From Streptomyces sp. Edi2 (GTDB lineage Bacteria; Actinomycetota; Actinomycetes; Streptomycetales; Streptomycetaceae): a DNA stretch of 64,000 nucleotides. The stretch spans positions 5,419,501 to 5,483,500 of the forward strand of contig NZ_JBEJGX010000003.1 in assembly GCF_040253635.1 (NCBI RefSeq). The letters are read 5' to 3'. The position numbers were made by a program, and so were the translations under genes. Positions 9,366-16,782 of this stretch are shown here, piece after piece. The first letter of the stretch is position 1; each line of letters begins with the position of its first letter. A model generated the notes under the pieces. It saw only the letters and a program-made list of their open reading frames with translations, was not told the origin of the DNA and searched no databases.

Positions 9366-10394
9366 ATGACTGTTCGATACCCTTCCCCGCTGCGTCCCGG
9401 TGACCGTGTCGGTGTCACCTCTCCGTCGGGCGGCGTCGCGGAGGATCTGCGTGCGCGCCTCGATGTCGCCGTCCGTGACGTTCAGGACCGCGGGTACGAG
9501 GTCGTCATCGGCCGGTGCATGGACGGCTCCGGGCACGTCAGTGCTTCGGCCGCTGACCGCGCCGACGAGCTGATGTCGATGCTGATCGACCCCTCCATCA
9601 AGGCCATCGTGCCGCCGTGGGGCGGAGAGACCGCCATTGACCTGCTACCACTGCTCGACTGGGACCGGTTACGGGAGGCGGAGCCGACCTGGATCGTCGG
9701 GTTCTCCGACATATCGACCGTGATCACACCGATGACCCTGCTCACGGGCACGGCGACCGTCCACGGCAACAACCTCATGGACACGCCCTACCGGGTGCCC
9801 GAAGGACTGCAGTCGTGGTGCGACATCGTCGCGGCGCCCCCGGGGCACCGGTTCGTCCAGACCCCGCCCGGTCGCCACCGGAGCGTGGCCTTCGACGACT
9901 TCGCCGCCTTCCCCGGCATTCGCGAGTACACGCTCGACTCCGTGGGTGCCTGGACCCGGCTCGACGGGGGCGGTGACGTGGAGGCCGAGGGAAGACTGAT
10001 CGGCGGCTGCATCGAAACACTGTGCAATCTCGCGGGGACAGCCTTCCTCGACACCTCGGCCTTCGCTCGCGACGAGTCACCGAATGGGCTTCTCGTCTAT
10101 GTGGAGGCAACCGGCGACGATGCCTTCACCATCTGCCGGAACCTGCACGGCATGAGACTCGCCGGGTTCTTCGACCGGGCGAACGCGGTTCTCGTCGGCC
10201 GGACCTCCGCACCGGACAACGATTCGCTCAGCCAGCACGAGGCCGTCCTCGACGCACTCGGCCCCCTCCATGTGCCGATCATCGCCGACATGGAATGCGG
10301 GCACGTCCCGCCCTACATGCCCATCGTCAACGGAGCGTACGGCCGTATCGTTCACTCCCCGAGCCGGAGCGAACTGACGCAGACTCTGGGCTGA
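9366..10394 (+). CDS. S66 family peptidase (LD-carboxypeptidase / MccF-like)
   Basis: A 342-aa serine peptidase of the LD-carboxypeptidase/microcin C immunity family. Visible motifs are LRPGDRVGVTSPSG at the N-terminus, PPWGGETAIDLLPLLD and the nucleophile Ser in WIVGFSDIST. The Glu of VEATGDD and the C-terminal His in CGHVPPYMPI complete the Ser-Glu-His triad. No signal peptide is seen, so it acts in the cytoplasm. That suits peptide-adenylate cleavage or murein tetrapeptide recycling. ATG 9366 starts just before YPSPLRPGD. The stop codon lies inside the first units of a heptamer repeat. Confidence 0.88.
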   Translation: MTVRYPSPLRPGDRVGVTSPSGGVAEDLRARLDVAVRDVQDRGYEVVIGRCMDGSGHVSASAADRADELMSMLIDPSIKAIVPPWGGETAIDLLPLLDWDRLREAEPTWIVGFSDISTVITPMTLLTGTATVHGNNLMDTPYRVPEGLQSWCDIVAAPPGHRFVQTPPGRHRSVAFDDFAAFPGIREYTLDSVGAWTRLDGGGDVEAEGRLIGGCIETLCNLAGTAFLDTSAFARDESPNGLLVYVEATGDDAFTICRNLHGMRLAGFFDRANAVLVGRTSAPDNDSLSQHEAVLDALGPLHVPIIADMECGHVPPYMPIVNGAYGRIVHSPSRSELTQTLG

Positions 10395-10458
10395 CGGCTG
10401 ACGGCTGACGGCTGACGGCTGACGGCTGACGGCTGACGGCTGTCGGCTGACGGCATAC
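10389..10458. repeat. Heptanucleotide tandem repeat GGCTGAC
   Basis: Seven perfect GGCTGAC units (10389-10437) are followed by GGCTGTC, GGCTGAC and GGCATAC. The first unit contains the TGA stop codon of the S66 peptidase. A 7-bp period is not a multiple of three, so copy-number changes would shift any frame read across it. Confidence 0.95.
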
Positions 10459-10530
10459 GGCACATCAGGCCGGTGGCTATCTCTGGCCGGGGTGGGCCGC
10501 AGGCATCATCGCCCGCTCTATGGCCTGCGC

Positions 10531-10890
10531 CTACTCCGTGGCCCGCGCCTGCTTCTGCATGCCCTGCTGCCCACGGCGGACGATGAGGCAGCCCGCGAGG
10601 CACAGGGCCCCTGCCGCGGACAGCATCGCGGCGCCGCAGAGGGTGGCGGGTGCGGGCGGGGCCTCGCGGTCGAGGGTGCTTTCGAAGGCGACTTGGATTG
10701 AGAGGTGCGGCCCGTGCATCTGGGGAAGTGGCGGGTAGGAGGGCGGTGTCTCGCCCCACAGGATCAGTGCCGCCCCGCCCGCGGCCAGTACGAGAGCCGT
10801 GAGGGCCACGATCAGCCTGCCGCGCCAGGGGCGCCGTAATCGGATCAGCATGGCGCCGACCCTACTGACTGCTACTGACCGCCGCGCCAC
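10531..10890 (-). CDS. Small two-helix membrane protein, unknown function
   Basis: A 119-aa protein with a basic N-terminus, TM1 (LIVALTALVLAAGGAALILW, about residues 26-45) and a Pro-rich loop. TM2 (LCGAAMLSAAGALCLAGCLIV) and a short basic Gln-rich tail follow. Loop residues about 47-80 contain PPSYPPLPQMHGPHL and a STLDREAPPAPA stretch, probably outside. The start could equally be ATG 10851 (MLIRLRRPW). It lies 12 bp after the winged-helix gene stop, same strand. Family unknown. Confidence 0.55.
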   Translation of the reverse strand: MARRSVAVSRVGAMLIRLRRPWRGRLIVALTALVLAAGGAALILWGETPPSYPPLPQMHGPHLSIQVAFESTLDREAPPAPATLCGAAMLSAAGALCLAGCLIVRRGQQGMQKQARATE

Positions 10891-10902
10891 GGTGCGGCAG
10901 GA

Positions 10903-11985
10903 TCACGGTCGGCCGGCGGCGGCCCTACTACGGCTGGGGGCCGGTGGCCGTGCGACCGCGCGCAAATGCTGCACGCGGGCGCGGACTTGGGCGGCCGTCG
11001 CCTCCGCCGCGAGACGCCGCCGGTCGTCCGGTGGCGCCTCGCCCCGGCAGGGGCCGCAGACACCCCCGGGGAGCGCGGCGGGCCGACCCGGGGCGCGGCA
11101 GACGGTGCACTCCATGATCCGGAGGGCTCTGCGCGACGGCCCTTGGGCGGGGCGGCCTGGCCCAGCGGCTTCTGCGTCTGCCTCTGCGTCTGCGTTTGCA
11201 TCGGCTTCGGTGCCGGTGTCCGTCCCGGGTTCGGGTGGGGGCGGCATCTTGGCGAGCAGCCGGGAGCGGGCGAGTCGGCCCGGGTGGTGGACGTGTGGCG
11301 GCAGCCCGGAGGTCAGGGCGGACAGGAGCTGGTCGCGGGTCGCGCCGCGCGCCAGCCATTCCTCCGCGAACGCTTCGAGGGACGCGCAGTCGGCGGCGGA
11401 CAGCGTCATACGGGGTTCGGCACGGCCGAGAGCGGCGAGGGCGGCGTAGCCGGGGGAGTGCGGTGGACGGGGCTGGACGTGGGTGTGGACGTGTGGGGCA
11501 TGCGGGCGCGGTGGCCCGGCGGCGGGAAGTGGGGCGCCACTGCCGCCTTCACCGCCAACGTCGTCGTGGGTCATCGGAACGTTCCCGGCGCATAAGGCCA
11601 TCCACCAGGCGTCGTCCCGTGCCGTACGCGAGAAGTACGTACGCGTCACCCAGAGCGGACTGCCGCCGTCACTCATGTGTGTCTCGGTGACCCGCCGCAG
11701 ATGACCGGCCTCCGAGAGGTGGCGGAGCGCGGTCCGCAGGGCGCACTGCCCGTAGTCCGGCAACACCTTGGCCAGCGTCTTCACGGACATGTCGGCACCC
11801 TCGGGCAGCCGGTCGAGGTAGGCGGCGATGGATGCCTCACGACGGGGGAGGTTCGCGAAGTCGCCGGGGCGGGAGGGGCGTTGGTCGGGCGCTTCGCGTT
11901 TGCCGTAGCCGGGGCGGGCGGAGGGGTGGTTGCCGTGGGGGAGTGCGGGGGCGCACGGGACGGCGTTAAAGTTGGAGCTAGCCAT
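10903..11985 (-). CDS. Winged-helix DNA-binding protein with C-terminal zinc-finger-like CxxC pairs
   Basis: A 360-aa protein. Residues about 45-115 look like a winged helix (REASIAAYLDRLPEGADMSV, ALRTALRHLSEAGHLRRV, then a wing). Similar proteins are common in Streptomyces and usually annotated only as helix-turn-helix. Low-complexity linkers follow: Pro/His-rich, then Ala-Asp-Glu repeats encoded by a hexanucleotide tract near 11169-11200. A C-terminal CTVC...GVCGPC motif may bind zinc. Partners and targets are unknown. ATG 11985 has no clear RBS. Confidence 0.72.
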   Translation of the reverse strand: MASSNFNAVPCAPALPHGNHPSARPGYGKREAPDQRPSRPGDFANLPRREASIAAYLDRLPEGADMSVKTLAKVLPDYGQCALRTALRHLSEAGHLRRVTETHMSDGGSPLWVTRTYFSRTARDDAWWMALCAGNVPMTHDDVGGEGGSGAPLPAAGPPRPHAPHVHTHVQPRPPHSPGYAALAALGRAEPRMTLSAADCASLEAFAEEWLARGATRDQLLSALTSGLPPHVHHPGRLARSRLLAKMPPPPEPGTDTGTEADANADAEADAEAAGPGRPAQGPSRRALRIMECTVCRAPGRPAALPGGVCGPCRGEAPPDDRRRLAAEATAAQVRARVQHLRAVARPPAPSRSRAAAGRP

Positions 11986-12197
11986 GAGATCGTCGCGCTT
12001 TCGATCTTGGTGGTCAGACCCCGGTCGGTGTTGGTAGCACCTGCCGGGGTTGTTTTGTTGCTGCGCACGCTAGACCGGGGCGACGTGATGTCGCAAGCCG
12101 GTCACGGAATGTCATCCGCGCTGGTGTGTGCGGGAGTTGGCGGCTCGGGGGAGGGTGGGTGGGTGTCCTTCCGACCGCCCGTTCCTTGGAAAGAGGG

Positions 12198-12231
12198 CTC
12201 GGGGTCCGCGGCTTGAGCCCCGGACCCCGAG
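12198..12231 (-). terminator. Terminator of the XRE-DUF397 pair
   Basis: CTCGGGGTCCG (12198-12208) pairs with CGGACCCCGAG (12221-12231), plus an inner GGC/GCC and a TTGA loop, 16 bp past the DUF397 stop. A degenerate copy is recognisable near 14207-14240 in the duplicated cassette. Confidence 0.8.
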
Positions 12232-12246
12232 TGGACGCCAGGCGCC

Positions 12247-12573
12247 TTAGAAGGAGCTGGACTTGATGCCCTCGATGAACGCTGCCCACGCCGGCGCCCG
12301 GAACGCGAGCGCCGGACCGTCCGGGTCCTTGGAGTCCCGGACGGGCACGATGCCGGGGTGATCGTCGGAGACTTCGAGGCAGTCGCCGCCGCTGCCGTCG
12401 CTGTGGGTGGACTTCCGCCAGGTGGCGACCTCTAGGCAGTCTCCGCCACTGCCGCCGCTGTGGCTGGACTTGTGCCACGTCGCGATTTCGAGGCAGTCTC
12501 CGCCCTCGCCGCCGCTGTAGCTGGACTTACGCCAGATGGCCATGCTCAGGTCGTACTCAGGGCTGATCTTCAT
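12247..12573 (-). CDS. DUF397 protein with a triplicated N-terminal motif
   Basis: A 108-aa DUF397 family protein. DUF397 members are small (about 60-80 aa) and usually sit next to an XRE regulator with which they form a control pair. The canonical W-KSSYSGG-GGDCLEVA motif is present three times in a row (tryptophans at residues 14, 33, 52; period 19 aa). One normal C-terminal half (VPVRDSKDPDGPALAF, then AWAAFIEGIK) follows. The start overlaps the 3' end of the XRE gene by 17 bp, showing translational coupling. The triplication is unusual and may reflect recent tandem repeat expansion. Confidence 0.93.
   Translation of the reverse strand: MKISPEYDLSMAIWRKSSYSGGEGGDCLEIATWHKSSHSGGSGGDCLEVATWRKSTHSDGSGGDCLEVSDDHPGIVPVRDSKDPDGPALAFRAPAWAAFIEGIKSSSF
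12370..12540 (-). repeat. 57-bp coding tandem repeat (x3) in DUF397 gene
   Basis: Three consecutive 57-bp units encode the 19-residue W-x-KSS-x-SGG-x-GGDCLE-x-A-x motif. The third unit is the most diverged (KSTHSDGSGG). Confidence 0.9.
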
Positions 12574-13396
12574 TCGCGTAATCCTCCGCCACTGATTCGA
12601 TCAGGGCCAGGGAATCTTGGGGTGACAGTGCGCTGGCCCCGAGCAGATCGTAAGTCAGTTCGTGACGGGCGACAGTCGCTGGGTCGTCCTCCAGCTTGCT
12701 TGCGTTCAGCACTTCTAGGTGAGCGAGCGTGGGCGCGTCCTCGAAGTTCATCAACTTGAGCGCGCCATTCATCGACGCATGAGCACCTGCCGTGAACGGC
12801 AACACCTGCACGATGATCCGGTGCTTCCGGATCAGCTCCACCACGTGCCACAGCGCCTCCGCCATCACCACCGGGCCGCCGGTATTCCGACGCAGCACAG
12901 CCTCGTCCAGCACCACCCACAACAACGGGGTCGTTGGATGGTCGAGGAGGCGCGTGCGTTCGAGTCGTGCCGTGACCGTCTCGTCGATCACGTCGTCGGG
13001 CGCCGTCGGCTGGTACGCGCGGCAAACTGCCGACGCATAGGCCTTGGTCTGCAGCAGTCCTGCAATCAGCTGCGGCGCGTACTGTCTGATCGCCGTGGCG
13101 ACGGCTTCCGCCTCCGCCGCCTCCGCGAAGTGATCCGGATACTTCGACCTCGTCGCGGCCTCGCAGTTGCGGGTGAAGTAGCCGTCCGTTCCAAGGACCT
13201 CGTCGATCTTTACGGCGTACTCCATCTGCATCCGCCGCGTCCCTGCCTCCAGCTGGCCGATGAACGACCCGCTGACGAAGAGGGGCTTGCCGAGTTCTTC
13301 CTGGGTGAGGCCGGCCTCTTCGCGCTTGTGCCGTAACTCTGCGCCGAGCATCGCGCGGGGGGACGAGGACGGGTCGAGGGGTTTGGGTCCGGGCAT
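12557..13396 (-). CDS. XRE family regulator with C-terminal DUF5753 domain
   Basis: A 279-aa protein. The helix-turn-helix covers residues about 16-70 (LGAELRHKREEAGLTQEELG, FVSGSFIGQLEAGTRRMQ). The rest is the actinobacterial DUF5753 domain (ADQ..YAPQLIAGLLQTKAYASAVCRAY, VTARLERTRLLD, VVLDEAVLRR, VQVLPFTAGAHASMNGALKL). It is typically paired with DUF397 genes in Streptomyces developmental and stress regulation (BldB/WhiJ-like modules). ATG 13396 faces the small gene at 13517. A symmetric CGATCG-centred site lies between them. Confidence 0.93.
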   Translation of the reverse strand: MPGPKPLDPSSSPRAMLGAELRHKREEAGLTQEELGKPLFVSGSFIGQLEAGTRRMQMEYAVKIDEVLGTDGYFTRNCEAATRSKYPDHFAEAAEAEAVATAIRQYAPQLIAGLLQTKAYASAVCRAYQPTAPDDVIDETVTARLERTRLLDHPTTPLLWVVLDEAVLRRNTGGPVVMAEALWHVVELIRKHRIIVQVLPFTAGAHASMNGALKLMNFEDAPTLAHLEVLNASKLEDDPATVARHELTYDLLGASALSPQDSLALIESVAEDYANEDQP

Positions 13397-13413
13397 CGCA
13401 GCAACTCCCTGTT

Positions 13414-13429
13414 ACACACGATCGGTTGT
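13414..13429. promoter_or_regulatory. Conserved symmetric site in XRE / small-gene divergent promoter (copy 1)
   Basis: ACAnnCGATCGnnTGT lies inside a 33-bp block (13401-13433) that is perfectly repeated at 14333-14365 upstream of the duplicated cassette. Conservation of the block exceeds that of the surrounding bases, so it probably holds the operator or promoter. Confidence 0.5.
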
Positions 13430-13516
13430 TGGGTCTGCGCCTCTATGCAGGCTAGACCCGTAGTGGCCACGCTGTGTGCGCAATGGCAACACTCAGTGTG
13501 GAAGGTGATGAGGCGA

Positions 13517-13768
13517 ATGCTGACGGCGCGTGAGCGGATGCGGCAGGCCGAGGGCGTCACGGCGGAACTGCGGACCGCCCTCCGGGAAGCGGGGATCACC
13601 CTGCCCTCCCTTGGCGTCGACCCGGTGTCGTGCGCGAGTGTCCATATGGCGCCGCTGGTCGAGCTGGGGCGCTGCAATCTGGACACGGCCCGGCGGCTCG
13701 CCGGCGTACTGGCGGACTACGCCCGGACCGCCGAACCGGGACACGGTGAGGAGGAGCCGCGGCCGTGA
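13517..13768 (+). CDS. Small XRE-linked protein A, copy 1
   Basis: An 83-aa soluble protein of unknown function: mostly helical N-terminus (TARERMRQAEGVTAELRTAL), then LPSLGVDPVSCAS, APLVELGRCNLDTARRLAGVL and a charged tail. It is paralogous to 14450-14707. ATG 13517 was chosen because it aligns with the start of that copy. The stop overlaps the next gene by four bases (GTGA), so the two are coupled. It is divergent from the XRE/DUF397 pair. Genes of this type are commonly beside XRE/DUF397 modules in Streptomyces, which suggests a shared pathway. Confidence 0.75.
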   Translation: MLTARERMRQAEGVTAELRTALREAGITLPSLGVDPVSCASVHMAPLVELGRCNLDTARRLAGVLADYARTAEPGHGEEEPRP

Positions 13769-13986
13769 TGCCGGTCCCCGGAAGCTACGCGGTGGACGGG
13801 CGGGACGGCCGTGTCGGCTTGGTCATCGGCGTGGTCGGCGGCCACGAGGGGCCGTTGGTGCAGCTTCGGCCGCCCGGTGGTGGTGTGCCGTGGGACTGCC
13901 CGCCTCATGCGCTGTGCGCCGCCCCGCCGTCCGCCGTATTGGTGGCCCGCGTCAGAGAACTGAACTGGCAGAGCCGGATGCCGTGA
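13765..13986 (+). CDS. Small XRE-linked protein B, copy 1
   Basis: A 73-aa protein, probably a small beta barrel: GSYAVDGRDGRVG, GHEGPLVQLRPPGGG, then W-CPP-H and ARVRELNWQSRM. The family is unknown to me, but the pattern is widespread in Streptomyces next to XRE/DUF397 genes. GTG 13765 was chosen because the paralogue at 14704 begins at the same aligned GTG. The following ATG at 13768 is an alternative. It overlaps gene A in GTGA. Confidence 0.75.
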   Translation: MMPVPGSYAVDGRDGRVGLVIGVVGGHEGPLVQLRPPGGGVPWDCPPHALCAAPPSAVLVARVRELNWQSRMP

Positions 13987-14206
13987 GGGGTGGGCCGCCC
14001 ACCAGGAACGTGCGTCCTGCGGGCGGCGCGTGGTGGGTGCCGGGGCGGTGACCCGTGCGGATGTACGGCTGACGGTCGTACGGTCGGCTGCCCGCGCGGG
14101 GGGCGGCTGCCGGGGCGTGGACCGCTGGGGTGTGTGGGCGGGGGCGTGGGCGGCGTGCGGGGTTGTCGCCCTGCGTAAGTGCTGTACACGGGCGGGAACG
14201 GGGCGG

Positions 14207-14335
14207 ACGGCTCGGGGGCGCGCGGCTTGAGCCGTGGGGCACGGGTGGACATTCGCCGGCGCGATAGCCCGGCCCCGAGCATGGCGCGGGGTGACGAAGG
14301 CGGGGGTGAGAGGCCGGGGCGCGGGCCGTTTGGCA
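14207..14335 (-). pseudogene. Fossil of a deleted XRE-DUF397 pair in the duplicated cassette
   Basis: On the minus strand, codons for PPPSSPRAMLGAG (about 14275-14315) match the DPSSSPRAMLGAE start of the intact XRE protein, but the start codon is lost and the frame runs into unrelated sequence. Directly beyond it, 14207-14262 resembles the terminator and 3' flank of the DUF397 gene. The XRE and DUF397 bodies appear to be deleted, leaving only the two ends of the pair. Confidence 0.7.
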
Positions 14336-14345
14336 ACTCCCTGTT

Positions 14346-14361
14346 ACACACGATCGGTTGT
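14346..14361. promoter_or_regulatory. Conserved symmetric site (copy 2)
   Basis: The same ACAnnCGATCGnnTGT site as at 13414, within the identical 33-bp block 14333-14365. It is retained although the XRE gene it once faced is gone. Confidence 0.5.
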
Positions 14362-14449
14362 TGGGCATGCGTCTCTCTGCAGGCCGGGCCGGTAGCCGCC
14401 ACGCTGTGTGCACGACGGGGACACTCAGCGTGGAAGGCGATGAGGCGAA

Positions 14450-14707
14450 ATGTTGACGGCGCGTGATCGAGTACGCCAGGCCGAGGGCGTCATGGCGGAA
14501 CTGCACACCGCACTCCAGGCGGTCGGGGTCACCCTTCCCTCCCTCTGCGTCGACCCGGTGTCCTGCGCGAGCAGCGTCATGGCGCCGCTGGTCGAATTGG
14601 GGCGCTGCAATCTCGACACCGCCCAGCGTCTGGCCGAGGTCTTGATGGACTACGCCAAGACCGCCGCCCCCGGGCACGGGCACGGCCCGGAGGAGGGACA
14701 GCCGTGA
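14450..14707 (+). CDS. Small XRE-linked protein A, copy 2
   Basis: An 85-aa paralogue of 13517-13768, aligned over its whole length (TARDRVRQAEGVMAEL, DPVSCASSVMAPLVELGRC, NLDTAQRLAEVL). The C-terminus is two residues longer (GHGHGPEEGQP). It overlaps gene B copy 2 by GTGA, preserving the gene architecture after duplication. ATG 14450 follows an AAGG-containing stretch. Function unknown. Confidence 0.75.
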   Translation: MLTARDRVRQAEGVMAELHTALQAVGVTLPSLCVDPVSCASSVMAPLVELGRCNLDTAQRLAEVLMDYAKTAAPGHGHGPEEGQP

Positions 14708-14916
14708 AGTTGTCGTCCGGCAGCTATGCGGTGGACGGGCGGGACGGGCGCGTCGGCCGGGTCGTGGGCCACCAGGGGCCGTTGGTGCAGCTCCGCGAGC
14801 CCGGCGGCGGCCGGCCGTGGGCCTGCCCGCCGCACTTACTGCGCCCCGCCCCGCCATCCGCCGTACTGGCGGCCCGCCTCAGAGAGCTGAACTGGGAGAG
14901 CCGGATGATCCCTTGA
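14704..14916 (+). CDS. Small XRE-linked protein B, copy 2
   Basis: A 70-aa paralogue of 13765-13986. It shares GSYAVDGRDGRVG, GPLVQLR-PGGG, PW-CPPH and RELNW-SRM, with a 3-residue deletion in the VIGVVGG loop. The GTG start overlaps the stop of gene A. The frame is intact, so the duplicate probably still produces protein. Confidence 0.75.
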   Translation: MKLSSGSYAVDGRDGRVGRVVGHQGPLVQLREPGGGRPWACPPHLLRPAPPSAVLAARLRELNWESRMIP

Positions 14917-14943
14917 GGAGGGGACCGGGGTGCTCTCCTCGGG

Positions 14944-14996
14944 CCGGTGGACCGGTGCGGGTGGCGCTCGCCGGTGGACCGGTGCGGGTGGCGCTC
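14944..14996. repeat. 27-bp direct repeat (x2)
   Basis: CCGGTGGACCGGTGCGGGTG followed by GCGCTC occurs twice in tandem (14944-14969, 14971-14996), just before the convergent propeller-protein stop. No hairpin is formed by a single unit. Confidence 0.85.
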
Positions 14997-15040
14997 CCGG
15001 CGACCGGTGATCAGGGTTGGTTGGCGGGAGCGCCGGTGGT

Positions 15041-16387
15041 TCAGTCGGCGGCTTCCTCGGCGGCGATCCGTGCTTGCGTTTCGTCGCTGTCGGTGCCGGC
15101 GGCGCGCTTGCCGTAGCCGCGGTGGACGACCATGAGTTGGTCTTGCGTGCCGTTCTTGTCGCGGTAGGCGATCACGGCTGGTCCGGCGCCGCTGGTGTGG
15201 CCGGGGAACTTGGTGTCGGTGGACCACCGGCTGCCGTCGTAGTAGGTCCACCACAGGTTCTGGTCGTTGCTGCCGTGGCCGCGGTGGACGCAGTACAGCT
15301 TGTTGTCGAACACCGCCAGGCCAGGGCCTTCCAGGCTGCTGTGGGCGGGAAGCGACTGGTCGGCGGACCAGCGCGTGCCGTCGTACGTCGCATGCCACAG
15401 GGACACGTCGTTGCCGGTGCCGCGGTGGACCAGGTGGAGCTTGCGGTCGTAGACGGCCAGCGCCGGGTTCGAGGCCGTCTTGTGGGTGCGGAGTTCGGTG
15501 TCGGCGGACCAGCGCGTGCCGTTGAACGTGGTGTGCCACATGGTGATGGTGTTGCCGTCGCCGCGGTGGATGCAGTGCAGCTCGTTGTCGTAGACGGCCA
15601 GCGCCGGCCCGACCGAGCTCTTGTGGGCGGGGAGCCTCTGATCGGTTGACCAGCGGGTGCCGTCGAACGTGGTGTGCCACAGGGAGGTGTCGTTGCCGCT
15701 GCCGCGGTGGACGCAGTGCAGCTGTCCGCGGAAAACCGCCAGAGCTGGGCCGGCTGCGCTGGAGTGAGCACCGAAGGTCCTGTCCTCGGACCAGCCCCTG
15801 TCGGGGTCGAACTCGGTCCACCACAGCTGCTGGTCGCTGTTGCCGTAGCCGCGGTGGACGAGGATCAGACGGCCGTTGAACACCGCCGCCGCCGGGTTCG
15901 CGGCACTGGCGTGGCCGGGGAACATGGCGTCCTCGTTCCACTCGAAGCGACCGGTCTCCGCGTTGCGGCCGAACACCGTCCACCACAGGTTGGGGTCCTC
16001 GGCGGGGTTGATGCCGATCGGGATGAGCATCGTCGGCGAGATCCACGGCGAGACCAGCTTGCAGCCGTACCCCCTCGACACCGCCTGGATCCAGATCTTC
16101 TGTGCCATGGCCGCCAGGGTGACCAGGGACGAGAGAGGCTCCTTGAGCGCCTCGCCGAGGATGTCCGCGAGGAGGTCCTTGATCTCCAGGTACGCATCCA
16201 CCGCCGCCTGGTTGAGGTGAACCTCGAACCCCCACCATTTCGCCTTGAACTCCACGGTGGCGCCCCGCGCCTCCAGTTCCTTGCGCGCGCGCTTCGCCCG
16301 CTCCACCAGCTCGGGCGGCGGCGTCTCGTAGACCACGCTGTTCTGCGGCGCGCTGTCCTGGGACTCGGTGGACTGATCGATGGCCAT
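15041..16387 (-). CDS. Cytoplasmic six-bladed beta-propeller (lectin-like) protein with a novel N-terminal domain
   Basis: A 448-aa protein. Residues about 1-135 are helical, with charged and then amphipathic segments (PPELVERAKRARKELEARG, AVDAYLEIKDLLADILGEAL). After that come six repeats of about 46-50 residues. Each has LH-VHRG-GN, a LWHTTFDGTRW strand and a GPALAV strand, with VHRG present six times. The first W strand can pair with the last repeat to close the ring. The repeats resemble PLL/tectonin-like sugar-binding propellers, but I cannot assign one. There is no signal peptide. ATG 16387 was preferred over an upstream ATG (16471) because the segment between looks non-coding. Possible roles are carbohydrate recognition, a toxin or an effector. 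Confidence 0.75.
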   Translation of the reverse strand: MAIDQSTESQDSAPQNSVVYETPPPELVERAKRARKELEARGATVEFKAKWWGFEVHLNQAAVDAYLEIKDLLADILGEALKEPLSSLVTLAAMAQKIWIQAVSRGYGCKLVSPWISPTMLIPIGINPAEDPNLWWTVFGRNAETGRFEWNEDAMFPGHASAANPAAAVFNGRLILVHRGYGNSDQQLWWTEFDPDRGWSEDRTFGAHSSAAGPALAVFRGQLHCVHRGSGNDTSLWHTTFDGTRWSTDQRLPAHKSSVGPALAVYDNELHCIHRGDGNTITMWHTTFNGTRWSADTELRTHKTASNPALAVYDRKLHLVHRGTGNDVSLWHATYDGTRWSADQSLPAHSSLEGPGLAVFDNKLYCVHRGHGSNDQNLWWTYYDGSRWSTDTKFPGHTSGAGPAVIAYRDKNGTQDQLMVVHRGYGKRAAGTDSDETQARIAAEEAAD

Positions 16388-16782
16388 GGTTGTCCTCTCC
16401 AGTGGCGAGTGTCGTACCGGCCTGCCCGGACTCGTGACTCGAAGATCCCGGCGGCCCCAGGATGCCCACATAGCGCAGCAAAAGACTGCATAGAGTCACC
16501 AAAAGGCCTCAGGGCTACTCAATCTGGGGGGATCAACCACGGTCGGCCATGGGGGAATCAACCACGGTTGGCCACATGGGAAGAGCGAGCTGATTGTCAC
16601 CGGACGGGCGGGCGGGAGCGGCGGCGCACTCGCCGCCCACGTCGATGTCCTCAACTGACCCCTGGCCTCCGGCACCGCGCCGAGCCACGGCCTTTCTTAA
16701 CGGACGGTCCGCTTCCCCTGGCTGTTCCTTTGACCTGCGGCTTCAAGTTGGCGGAAGCGCAATGTCAAGGGGGAGCCCGGCC
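16388..16782. other. Gene-free stretch between propeller gene and PTS gene
   Basis: 395 bp without a supported gene. At about 16529-16576 a 23-25-bp direct repeat occurs twice (GGGGGATCAACCACGGTCGG and GGGGGAATCAACCACGGTTG). This region probably contains the propeller-gene promoter. Confidence 0.5.

Noticed and set aside
10389..10458. Heptamer array as a possible CRISPR
   Set aside because: Units are contiguous 7-mers without spacers, and no cas genes are in the window.
10531..16471. Integrated element or prophage around the XRE/DUF397 cassette
   Set aside because: Accessory in character, but I find no integrase, transfer gene, phage gene, tRNA or attachment repeats.
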